Origin: Euphorbia lathyris
Taxonomy: Eukaryota > Streptophyta > Magnoliopsida > Malpighiales > Euphorbiaceae
Length of the DNA: 64,000 nt
Assembly (NCBI RefSeq): GCF_963576675.1
Contig: NC_088915.1
Location: 86,623,501 to 86,687,500 of the forward strand
Reading direction: 5' to 3'
In this document: positions 11,935-19,909 of the stretch, piece after piece
Layout of the letters: each line of letters begins with the position of its first letter
How positions within the stretch are numbered: the stretch's first letter is position 1
Notes under the pieces: model-generated
Seen by the model: the letters and a program-made list of their open reading frames with translations, nothing else
Databases searched by the model: none
Told to the model about the DNA's origin: nothing
Translations under genes and position numbers: made by a program

Positions 11935-11996
11935 CTATGTTGCACGGTCACAGAAACACAGAAACACTACTATAGAGAAGTGTCCGTGCAACATAG
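11935..11996. mobile_element. 62-bp micro-MITE with 13-bp TIRs and 8-bp target duplication
   Basis: The ends CTATGTTGCACGG and CCGTGCAACATAG are perfect 13-bp inverted repeats. ATATACAC directly precedes (11927-11934) and follows (11997-12004) the element, an 8-bp target duplication as made by hAT-superfamily transposases. Related copies are at 16128-16232 and 17146-17305. Confidence 0.85.
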
Positions 11997-12175
11997 ATAT
12001 ACACGTATACAAAAATTGCTATGAAGTTTGCACTAATGTCAGCGAAAAAGTCTACAGGTTATGGAATTTAATCGCATCTGTTAGCTGCAAACCGACGAAT
12101 ACACACTTAATTTGTAATGTGCTAAGGTAGGATTGTCAATTTCTAACACGAGAATACGACTCATGTCATTTATAT

Positions 12176-13201
12176 TAGGGATAAAGACCAAATTTAACCC
12201 TAACATTTGAAAGGAAGTGCAGATTTAACTTTAACATTTCCAAGCAAGATCAATTTTAGCTCTACGTTATAAAAAATTAGAAAAAAACGCTTGCACTGGT
12301 ATTTAACTGTCACTTTAGACCTCTGAAATATCAATTATGTCTAACATATTTAGTGTATTACTAACAAAATTATAAAAATTCTATTAAAATGTTAAAAACT
12401 AAATCTGCTGCTAATGACAAAAAAAATTTGGGTAAATTACACCCATGACTACTGAACTTTACCCATTTTAACATTGTGGCCATTGAACTTCAAATCTTAA
12501 CAGTATGACTACTGAATTTTACACTTTTTAACACCGGTAGTCACTCAACACATCAAAACGACCGTTGACAGCTTCAAAATAAAAATTTCGAAGAGTTAAT
12601 GATATTTAAGGAACTTTAATTCTTGAAAATTTTCGTTTTGAGGTCATTTAGATGTTGTTCGGTTAGGAGGGAGAGATTGAATTTTTAGAGAGAGAAAGCT
12701 CCAAACAATGTGATTTTGGAAAATAAAAAATGTGGTTTCATGTTAAATGTCATTCTGAACAACTTTAATTCTTGAATATTTTCAATTTGAGGTCATTAAC
12801 GGCCATTTTGAGGAGTTAGTTAAAGTTGAGTGGTCACCAGTATTAAAAAGTATAAAGTTCAGTGTTCATACCATTAAGAATTAAAGTTCAGTTGCCACAA
12901 TATTAAAATGAGTAAAGTTCACTAGCCATGGGTGTAATTTACCCCAATTGTTTTTGTCGAACTGCCTAAAATATTTATTGTGTTGTTAATATAGTTACAA
13001 AAAAAAAACTAACAAAAAACGTGTGAAACTGCTTCAATTTATCAATAAACTTGTTTGGAAGGTTTGATGTGACAGTCAAACCAGTTTTTTCAAATTATCG
13101 ATAACGCAGTGCTCATTAGGGTTAAACTTGCACCATTTCATACGCCAAAGCTAAATATGCACTTAGCTTGAAACGTTAGGGTTAAATTTGACCCTTATTC
13201 C
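12176..13201. mobile_element. Foldback element (outer), split by a second MITE
   Basis: The left arm begins TAGGGATAAAGACCAAATTT; the reverse complement of the right end begins GGAATAAGGGTCAAATTTAA, and both continue with ACCCTAAC. The 7-mer TTTATAT flanks it on both sides (12169-12175 and 13202-13208), a probable target duplication. The arms total about 510 bp; the middle is occupied by the MITE at 12430-12945. No transposase. Confidence 0.65.
12430..12945. mobile_element. Foldback MITE (inner) with GGGTAAATTACACCC ends
   Basis: The left end GGGTAAATTACACCCATGAC pairs with the right end CATGGGTGTAATTTACCC. The pairing continues through ACTTTACCCATTTTAACATT/AATATTAAAATGAGTAAAGT and on into AACTTTAATTCTTGAATATT-type sequence. 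It lies inside the foldback element at 12176-13201. A half copy of the same family is at 18712-18940. I could not fix the exact target duplication (AATTTG left, AATTG right). Confidence 0.7.
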
Positions 13202-13340
13202 TTTATATCACAAACAATCACGTGGAACATAGAAATACACATAACATGATTATGACACGATAACCCATTGTGACACCCCTATACCAAGGGGAAAGACCGG
13301 AAACAGAACAAATGAAAGCAAACAATAATATGCGCATTAC

Positions 13341-13731
13341 CGGGATCATCACTAGGCTCAAATGTAGAACAGTATTTGACATTAATTTCCTTGGAATCAT
13401 CATCTTGCAACAGTTCAGCAAAGAAGTGTTTTGGAGAGACATCATTGCAGTCAGCATTCTTCGGTTTAGCAATGAAGCTGAGATGACCCCATAATTCATA
13501 ATTCTTGGCTCCAGGTAAATCTAATCTCGAATAATTTAAATACAAGGCTTCTACGGTTACAAACTCCGTATCCTAACAAACAAAGTTGAAGATTAGAAAT
13601 GATTTCACAACATATGAAAGAGAGAACACATGGGTATGAATATCTAAAAGATGCAAACCTGGCTCTTCTAGTAAAATTCCAACGCTTTCTTCGCATATTT
13701 AAGGTTCATAATCTTGGTGAGTGTGTGATAC
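13341..13731 (-). pseudogene. Two exons of a broken gene, DUF3615-like
   Basis: Two minus-strand exons with good splice borders join in frame: 13731-13659 (73 nt, after an AG and before GTTTGC) and 13572-13341 (232 nt, after TTGTTAG and before GTAATG). The first reads YHTLTKIMNLKYAKKALEFY, then a TAG, then KSQ. The second is open for 77 codons and includes ELWGHLSFIAKPKNADC and SPKHFFAELLQDD. An AKKALEFYN-like segment followed by W-H-FIAKP and FFAEL is what I recall of plant DUF3615 proteins, whose function is unknown. The TAG makes it a probable pseudogene, and downstream exons are missing where the 12176-13201 element lies. Its 5' exons may be the basic segments at 16886-18245. Confidence 0.45.
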
Positions 13732-13774
13732 CTGTATTGGTCAAATCATAGTAAAAGTTGAGCAGATGCAATAA

Positions 13775-13925
13775 AACCTCAACGAGTCAGGTTGGTTCGC
13801 AAACTGTTCAACCTTGTCTCAGTCAAAACTCGTCTCGATAAAGCTCGGTTCGAGACATTCACAAGCCAAGCCGAGCTTCCTTAAATTCGACTAGAAAACT
13901 CACGAGCAGACTCGATTAATTTTTT
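13775..13925. repeat. GAGCTCG-type repeat, diverged copy of the left end of 14022-15243
   Basis: The blocks GGTTGGTTCGCAAACTGTTC, CTCGGTTCGAGACATTCAC and CCGAGCTTCCTTAAATTC match, with changes, GGGTGGTTTGTAAACTGTTC, GGCTCGAGATATTCAC and CCAAGCTTTCTTAAATTC in 14036-14145. It is a second copy of that element's left end. An (AT)n run follows at about 13931-13949. Confidence 0.5.
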
Positions 13926-14489
13926 AATTACTATATATATATATATATGTAATTAAAAATATATATTTCTCATTTTCTTATATGCATATTGCAGTTTAGG
14001 TTTTGTTTGATGCTACAATTAGGGGTGTCAATGAGCCAGGGTGGTTTGTAAACTGTTCGAACTTGGGTCGGTCAAAGCTCAACTCGAGTTCGGGAGCGGC
14101 TCGAGATATTCACGAGGAAGCTAAGCCAAGCTTTCTTAAATTCTACTCGAAAGATCGCGAACAGGATCGATTTAATATATATAATTTCAAATAAAATAAA
14201 CAATGAAAGGAAAAGAATAATTATCTTAAATTAACCATAAAAGGATATAAATAAATTCAATTTATTTTAGACCGAAAAAAGCATTTAAATTTCTTTGGAC
14301 CCTAATTAAGTTTTTTTTTTAATTGAAGTCCAATATCAATTTTCATCCTAACTTTTTAACCTTTTTTACAAAAGTCAGTTTCAAAAATGTATGAAGTTTT
14401 ATTCCTATCAATTTTATTCTGCTTTTTAACATTTTGTCAATTTTATTTAATACGTTAAATTTGTTGTAAACTTAAAATTATATGGTTGT

Positions 14490-14614
14490 AGGAATTTTTT
14501 TATAATGGATCCAGACCCGTATTGGTCCCATCCATTCAGATGATGTCACATCATTCCAACCGGTGATATGCGATCATCTGAGTGGATGGACTAGTAGTGG
14601 TCCCGGACTTTTAT
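14490..14614. mobile_element. Small foldback MITE, duplicate of 14745-14870
   Basis: It has the same order of segments as 14745-14870: TATAATGGATCCAGACCCGT, TTGGTCCCATCCATTCAGAT, CATCTGAGTGGATGGAC and GTGGTCCCGGAC. It sits in flanking sequence also repeated around the second copy, so it probably arose with it by tandem duplication. Confidence 0.55.
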
Positions 14615-14744
14615 GTTAAATTTGAATTTGTTAGCGACTATATTTCTTTAATCTTATAAGTTTGCTTAAATTTGTTGTTAATTATATGTCAAATTTGTTT
14701 TAAGCTTAAATTTGGTTTTGTAAACTTAAAATTATATGGTTGTA

Positions 14745-14870
14745 CGGAAAATTCTACAATGGACCGGGACCAGCAATGGTCCCATCCATTCAGATGAGGT
14801 CACACCATTCCAATCGCGCATCATCCGAGTGGAGGGACGAGTACTGGTCCCGGTCCATTATAGAATTTCT
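14745..14870. mobile_element. 126-bp MITE with 9-bp target duplication
   Basis: The inverted ends are AAAATTCTACAATGGACCGG and, reverse-complemented from the right, AGAAATTCTATAATGGACCG. ATGGTTGTA occurs immediately before (14736-14744) and after (14871-14879), a 9-bp target duplication as produced by Mutator-like elements. It lies inside the larger 14022-15243 element. Confidence 0.8.
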
Positions 14871-15593
14871 ATGGTTGTAAGCTTTTATCTTAAATAACAT
14901 CTATATTTCTTTAATCTTATAAGTTTGTTTAAATTTATTGTCAATTGTATATTAAATTTGTTTTAAGTTTAAATTTGATAAAATGCTAAATCATATACCA
15001 TTGAATAAATTAAAATCGAGCCGTTCACGAGCTTTTCTTGAGTCGAGCCTATCTCGAGCTCAAACCGAGCCTAAAATTATGGGCTCGTCGAGCTTTGAGC
15101 TTCGAGCCGAACGTATCTCGAGCTTAAAACTTCTAGGCTCGACGAGCTTCGAGCTTGAGCCGAGCCCGATCTCTCCGATTCTTGAGCTAAGCTGAGCCGA
15201 GCCTGCTGCCTATGTTGGGTATCGGTTCGACTCGTTAACACCTCCACATACAACTCATAGTTTCTCCTTTTCTATACCAATTGTGAATGCAAAATCCCAT
15301 AAACAGATGCACAAGATAATGAAAATCCAAATCCCAGCAAGCAGTGAAGCATTTAATTGGAAATTAGAGAACCTTACATATCGATATCACTCATCGAATA
15401 TTTGTACGGGTTAGGGTGGAACGGTCTTATTGTCTTTCGTCGAGTGCCATAAACTCCACCATACACTCTACAATTGCAGAACAACCCAAATGAAAAACAC
15501 AAAGTGATGCAGAAGCTTTTCAGAATACAGCAATATAGAAGGAAACACCAAACCCGACGACAACAAGGTCTACTTGACGTGAATTCGTGAAAC

Positions 15594-16012
15594 GTTTTTG
15601 GGTTAAGGATCAGTTTGGAGTAGAGAAGCAAACAATTTATAAAATTATACTACATTTCAAACAAATTTTAATTTTAGGGTAGTCAACCTATCCGTCCGGG
15701 AATTAAAATTCCGGAATGTCAGAAATTTATCCGTGACCTAAAGTCCCGGACAAGTTTTTTTTTCTGAAAAAAAGGCATGTTGGTGAACGTACAATGTAGG
15801 AAGGAGCTGCTTGAGAAAATGGTGTCCAGGAGATTTACATGCTCTCTGTTCCCAAACTATGTGTGCTTTTTTGCAAGTCCCGGACAGAGCCAGATAAATT
15901 TCTTCCATTCCGGGATTTTGACTCCCGGACGGATGGGTTTACTACCCTAAAATTAAAGATTTTATAAATTGTTTGTTTCTCTACCCCAAATTGATCCTTA
16001 ACCCAAACCTTT
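15594..16012. mobile_element. Foldback element with long (about 150-bp) inverted repeats
   Basis: The left arm has GTTTTTGGGTTAAGGATCAG, AGAAGCAAACAATTTATAAAA, TTTTAGGGTAGTCAACC and CCGTCCGGGAATTAAAATTC. The right arm has the reverse complements, including CGGGATTTTGACTCCCGGAC, CTACCCTAAAATTAAAG and TTGATCCTTAACCCAAACC. A spacer of about 130 bp separates the arms, and the left arm has an extra 20-bp insertion near 15640-15660. Noncoding. Confidence 0.7.
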
Positions 16013-16127
16013 TCTATACCAATTCTGACTGCCAAAGAACAAGTAATCAGATGGTAGTTTTGATTCATCAAAGCCTAGAACCCAGCTCACCCATGCTAAA
16101 AGTCTATGCGACATGAATTCACGAAAC

Positions 16128-16232
16128 CTATGTTGCACGGAAACTCTTCGTCACCAGCATTTCCGTTTCTTTTCCGTTTCCATTAAAGAAACAACGTTTC
16201 CCGGTCTCCATTTCCGTTTCCGTGCAACATAG
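16128..16232. mobile_element. 105-bp MITE of the CTATGTTGCACGG family
   Basis: The ends CTATGTTGCACGG and CCGTGCAACATAG are perfect inverted repeats. The flanks CACGAAAC (16120-16127) and CACGAAGC (16233-16240) look like an 8-bp target duplication with one change. The interior is TTTCCGTTTC-rich. A partial duplicate with the same right end follows at about 16270-16337. Confidence 0.75.
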
Positions 16233-16885
16233 CACGAAGCCGTTTGCAAGAATCTTTCACAAAGTTATACCTGAAACCGTTTCCATTAAAGAAACAACAT
16301 TTCCCTCCATTTCAATTTCCGTTTCCGTGCAACATAGCACGAAGCCTTTTGCAAGAATCTTTCACAAAGTTATTCCTGAAATATTATCTATCTACTAGTA
16401 ATCAGGATTTGGTTTGTTACCGGACCATGGCACCTGACTCACCAAATATAACAGATCAACTACTTCGTTCAATCACAAAGCCAAAGTAATCAGAATTTCA
16501 TCTTCTATCAGATGGTATTTTTTATTTACCAAAGCCTAGAACCCAGCCCAGCCATGCTAAAAGTCTATGCGACATGAATTCACGAAACCTATATTGCACG
16601 GAAACTCTTCGTCACCAGCGCCATTTCCGTTTCTTTTCCATTTCCTAGCTATATTATCTAGCATTTCCGTTTTCGCTTCCATAGCACGAAACCTTTTGCA
16701 AGAATCTTTCACAAAGTTATCCCTGAAATATTATCTATCTAAGAATCAGGATTTGGTTTGTTACCGGACCATGGCACCTGACTCTCCAAATATAACAAAT
16801 CAACTACTTCGTTCAATCACAAAGGTTGACACAGACCAAAATTCGAAACCCTAACAATCAGCGAAGCAATTAATTTATAAATTAC

Positions 16886-16985
16886 CTAGAGGCACGCTCC
16901 TTCTTGACTCTCTTACGCTTGACTTGGTGACACTCGGAGCCTCTACCCATCTCTCCTTCAGAGACATCAGTTCCTCTTTGCACCC
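16886..16985 (-). pseudogene. First-exon-like basic segment, start codon lost
   Basis: On the minus strand this copy reads through a Glu-rich start to HQVKRKRVKKERASR and ends at a GTAATT donor, parallel to 17848-17936. At the position where the other copies have ATG it has AGG, so translation could not start there. It is probably a dead duplicate. Confidence 0.35.
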
Positions 16986-17145
16986 TTGAATTGCAGAACA
17001 CACCAAATAAAAAGCACAGATTAAATATAAACATGTGATGAGAAAGGTTTCCAGAACACAGCAATAAGAAGAAAACATCAAACCATATGACCAAATCATG
17101 CTAAAAGCCACAACAATAAGGTCTTCTTGAGATGAATTAACGAAA

Positions 17146-17305
17146 CTATGTTGCACGGAAACTCTTCTTCATTACCATTTCCACGTTTCCTATTTCCACG
17201 TTTCGTGTCCGTTTCTGTTTCCGTTTCTTTTCTGTTTCCATTACCGTTTCCTAGCTAATTTTTCTTAGAAATAGCGTTTCCTGGTACCAGTTTCCGTGCA
17301 ACATA
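17146..17305. mobile_element. Third MITE of the CTATGTTGCACGG family
   Basis: The left end CTATGTTGCACGGAAACTC and right end GTTTCCGTGCAACATA are inverted repeats; the last base of the right end differs. The interior is rich in TTTCCGTTTC. The target duplication is not clear. Confidence 0.65.
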
Positions 17306-17333
17306 AACCTTCTGCCCTAATTTTCACAATGTT

Positions 17334-17513
17334 TTTTCAAATAAAAGCGGGAACGGAAGCGGGACATCCAACTAGGTTGGCACCCCACACCCCGAAAAAG
17401 CTCAGCCCCGAATCAAATGAAAATAAAGAGTAAAATAGGTAGAGTTTACAAAGAATGAAAAGAATGAACCTATCTAACACGAAAGTGCTCCAGACCAGGG
17501 GAGTCATCAAAAC
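17334..17513. mobile_element. 180-bp insertion flanked by a perfect 14-bp direct repeat
   Basis: ATTTTCACAATGTT occurs at 17320-17333 and again at 17514-17527. The 180 bp between have no inverted ends and a GC-richer part (CATCCAACTAGGTTGGCACC). A long direct repeat without TIRs is the signature of target-primed reverse transcription, so a SINE-like retroposon is likely. I cannot assign promoter boxes with certainty. Confidence 0.6.
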
Positions 17514-17536
17514 ATTTTCACAATGTTATCAATCAA

Positions 17537-17722
17537 TAAAAGGGCGGCCAGGTGCACTACACGTCCCCGCTAAGTGAGACTCCGAGAAGGGATCCCACCA
17601 CAAGGATGTATTGGGGGCAAACCTTCCCCAGCCTTTTTTTTTTTGGAAAGAGCCCGGCTCCTAAGACTTGAAGAGGTCACACAACAACAACGTCTACCCT
17701 GTGCCAATGCTCACCCTCAATA
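17537..17722 (-). mobile_element. SINE (Au-like) on the minus strand
   Basis: The block begins with AAAGGGCGGCCAGGTGCACT and continues with CCACAAGGATGTATTGGGGG and CCTTCCCCAGCC. These are changed versions of a widespread plant SINE consensus I recall as AGGGCGGCCCGGTGCAC and ACCACAAGGGTCTATTG. TTATCAATCAA flanks it on both sides (17526-17536 and 17723-17733), an 11-bp target duplication. The tRNA-like head would be at the high-coordinate end. Confidence 0.7.
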
Positions 17723-17847
17723 TTATCAATCAACATTACTAAATAATCGGGATTTCATCTGTAATCAGACCGTGGTATTTTGAATCACCAGAAATCAAAA
17801 CCCTAAGAATTCAGTGAAGCAATTGAATTAGAAATTAGAAACTTTAC

Positions 17848-17936
17848 CAAGAGGCACGCTCCTTCTTGACTCTCTTACGCTTGACTTGGTGACGCTCGGA
17901 GCCTCCTTGAGAATCATCGGCTCTTCGTTTCACCAT
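17848..17936 (-). CDS. Candidate first exon encoding a Lys/Arg-rich peptide
   Basis: It starts with ATG at 17936-17934 and is open for about 29 codons (MVKRRADDSQGG, then HQVKRKRVKKERAS) up to a GTAAAG donor after 17848. The KRKRVKK run resembles a nuclear localisation signal. It is the best-kept of several tandem copies (16886-16985, 18160-18245). It may be exon 1 of the DUF3615-like gene at 13341-13731; this link is inference, and the splicing partner is unknown. Confidence 0.3.
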
Positions 17937-18159
17937 TTAATTGCAGAACAAACCAAATAAAAAGCACAGATTAAACATAAGCATGTGATGCGAAAGGTTT
18001 TCAGGCTAAAATCAGGCTAAAATCACAACAACAAGGTCGAATTGACATGAATTGATGAAACCTTTTGAACTAAATTTTGACAAGGAAGTCAATTAAAATG
18101 ATAAACTAATTAGGTTTCTTCTGTAATCAGACATTTGATTCATAAATAAGAAAGTTTAC

Positions 18160-18245
18160 CTAGAGACACGCTTCTCCTTCACTCTCCTATGCTCCGATCC
18201 TTTACCCATCTCTGATTTAGAGGAATCGATTCGTCTTTGCGACAT
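18160..18245 (-). CDS. Candidate first exon, paralogous copy
   Basis: ATG at 18245-18243 opens about 29 codons (MSQRRIDSSKSEMGKGSEHR, then RVKEKRVSR), followed by a GTAAAC donor. It is diverged from 17848-17936 but keeps the MG-G-SE-H and KRVSR pattern. It is the outermost copy upstream on the minus strand. Whether it is used is unknown. Confidence 0.3.
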
Positions 18246-18711
18246 TCAATTTGCAACTAATGAAAGCCTTTTCAGGACACAGTATGGTTTTGCTCTTCCT
18301 TGAGAAGAAATTTGAAGTCGAAATTAGTGATTGAGATGCCTTAATCTCAAACACTAATTTCGATTTGAACTGTTAAGCAATACAAAGGTTTAACTATCAA
18401 TTTTTCCCTCGCACTAAATGCATTGTAACATCCCCTTAAATGCATGGTAACGTTTTTCTTGCTCTTGGTGTTCTTCTCCTCTTGAATGCATATCTTAATT
18501 CATTTCATCTTCCTCCCTTATTAAGGGTCTGTTTGTTTTATACGATGTTTGTTGTTACTGTTTTGCTGTTTCCTGTTACGATTTGCTGATTGAAAAGGCT
18601 GCTGTTCCAAAAAGGAAAAGGCTGCTGTTCCAAAAAGCCTGCTTTTATAAAAAGCTCATTTTCGACTACAAAAGGCAAACAGAAGGTGTCTAACCAAACA
18701 CCCCTAAGGAT

Positions 18712-18940
18712 AACTTACATCCATGACGGCTGAACTTTACACATTTTAACATTACAGGCACTCAACTTCAATTATTAACAAAATGGCTAACATGATAGCC
18801 ACTCAACTTTAAGTAACTCCTCAACCGACCTTTAGCGATCACAAAATAAAAATATTCAAAAGTTAAAGTTGTTCAGAACGAGGTTTACTATGAAACCATA
18901 TTTTTTATTTTCTAAAATCACATTTTTTGGAGCCTATATG
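18712..18940. repeat. Half copy of the 12430-12945 MITE family
   Basis: The phrases GGATAACTTACATCCATGAC, CTGAACTTTACACATTTTAAC and GTTGTTCAGAACGAGGTTTA match the left arm and centre of the inner MITE at 12430-12945. The second arm is missing. Confidence 0.55.
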
Positions 18941-19909
18941 CAATAAGATATATTCAAGATTCAGTCTAAACCATAAAGAAATAATAGAAGAATAGATGAA
19001 GACTCGCAAGGGATGAAGAAGATTCTGATAGAAGATTTGTAATAATAGGAAGAATTTTTTTGCATTTCCAAACTTCGACAAATTTTCTTTAGCCATTATT
19101 GCGAAAGTGGGAGCTTTTGGGTGTAGCGGGAAAAAGTTCGTCGGTCAAAGTCATGCAAGTCCGAGATTGGAAAGCAATGGAATGGTAGTTGAAATTGAAT
19201 CAATTTTTCAGTGATTTCCAGCAGGGTTCAAAAGAGAGTGGAGATCAGTTTGCGAGTCAAGCGAGCGGTCGACTTAAGCTGAACCTTGGTTGTCTTTTGG
19301 GGGAAAAGTGAAGATCTCTTCGTGGGAAGCCAACCCGATCAACGAGGATGTTGATCATCCAAAGTCATGTGACTGTAGGCAAATCTCGATCCTAGGCATC
19401 GGCAAAAGCGTTGGCTAAAGCAGCGACAAGGCGTCGAAGAAGATCGGACCCAATGTCAATGAGGATTAGGGCAGTTGAACGATGAGTGGTGATTAGAACA
19501 TATGAATGTCCACAGGTCGTGGGCTTGGACTCAGCATAAGAAACACTATAGGGGGGACAGGGTCTCTGGCGTTAGATTTTCGCCAACCCTTGGGCCAGTT
19601 GTCGGGACTGATTTAAGTGATCCACCCTACTCCACTAGGAACTATGAGAGTCAGGCATTCAGTGTTTGGGAAGGGAGGTGGATGTCTCCGTTAGGTGGAA
19701 TCACGATGGACACTTTGGGTGGACCCAAAGTGCGAGTCCTTTCTATACCGAGGTTTAATCAAGGGAATCCCCTCCAAGATGGAATACAGACGAATTGACG
19801 GGACCCTTGAGACTTAAAAGGGATAGACCCATTCGGATGGTGTTGGCTGACCGAGGATTCAGGCAGTTCTTGACGCCACACGGGGCTTTGGCCCGAACTC
19901 AGACATGGT
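18941..19909. other. Unrecognised block, GC-richer from about 19140
   Basis: I see no family signature. A 98-codon frame at 19502-19798 (+) is flanked by stops and matches nothing I know. The block abuts the copia fragment at 19910-21929 and may be host DNA or a decayed element. Confidence 0.3.

Larger units (their letters stand above)
14022..15243. mobile_element. Non-autonomous DNA element with GGGGTGTCAA-type ends (hAT-like)
   Basis: The left end is AGGGGTGTCAATGAGCC and the right end, reverse-complemented, is GAGGTGTTAACGAGTC. Both subterminal regions (14030-14180 and 15000-15220) are dense in CGAGC/GAGCC repeats. Termini of this kind are common in plant hAT-related non-autonomous elements. 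The open frame at 14983-15195 simply follows the GAGC repeats and is not a gene. A convincing target duplication is not visible. Confidence 0.5.
15250..18250 (-). repeat. Tandem array of diverged segments carrying a first-exon-like block
   Basis: Four or five diverged copies of a host segment follow one another. Landmarks recur in the same order: a basic exon-like block (near 15385, 16886, 17848, 18160), a GCAGAACAxACCAAATAAAAAGCACA block (near 15476, 16994, 17945), a CTAAAAGTCTATGCGACATG-like block (near 16096, 16556, with variants at 17100 and 18015), and ACATGAATTCACGAAAC-like sequence. MITEs and SINEs interrupt the copies. This looks like local duplication of the 5' part of a minus-strand gene. 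Confidence 0.5.

Noticed and set aside
14983..15195. 70-codon frame as a gene
   Set aside because: It is only the translation of GAGC-rich repeat sequence at the end of a DNA element.
14022..15243. Exact target duplication for the hAT-like element
   Set aside because: TACAATTA on the left and CACATACAA on the right do not match well enough to call.
19502..19798. 98-codon open frame as a gene
   Set aside because: No recognisable motif, no splice context, and flanked by stops; length is compatible with chance in a GC-richer block.
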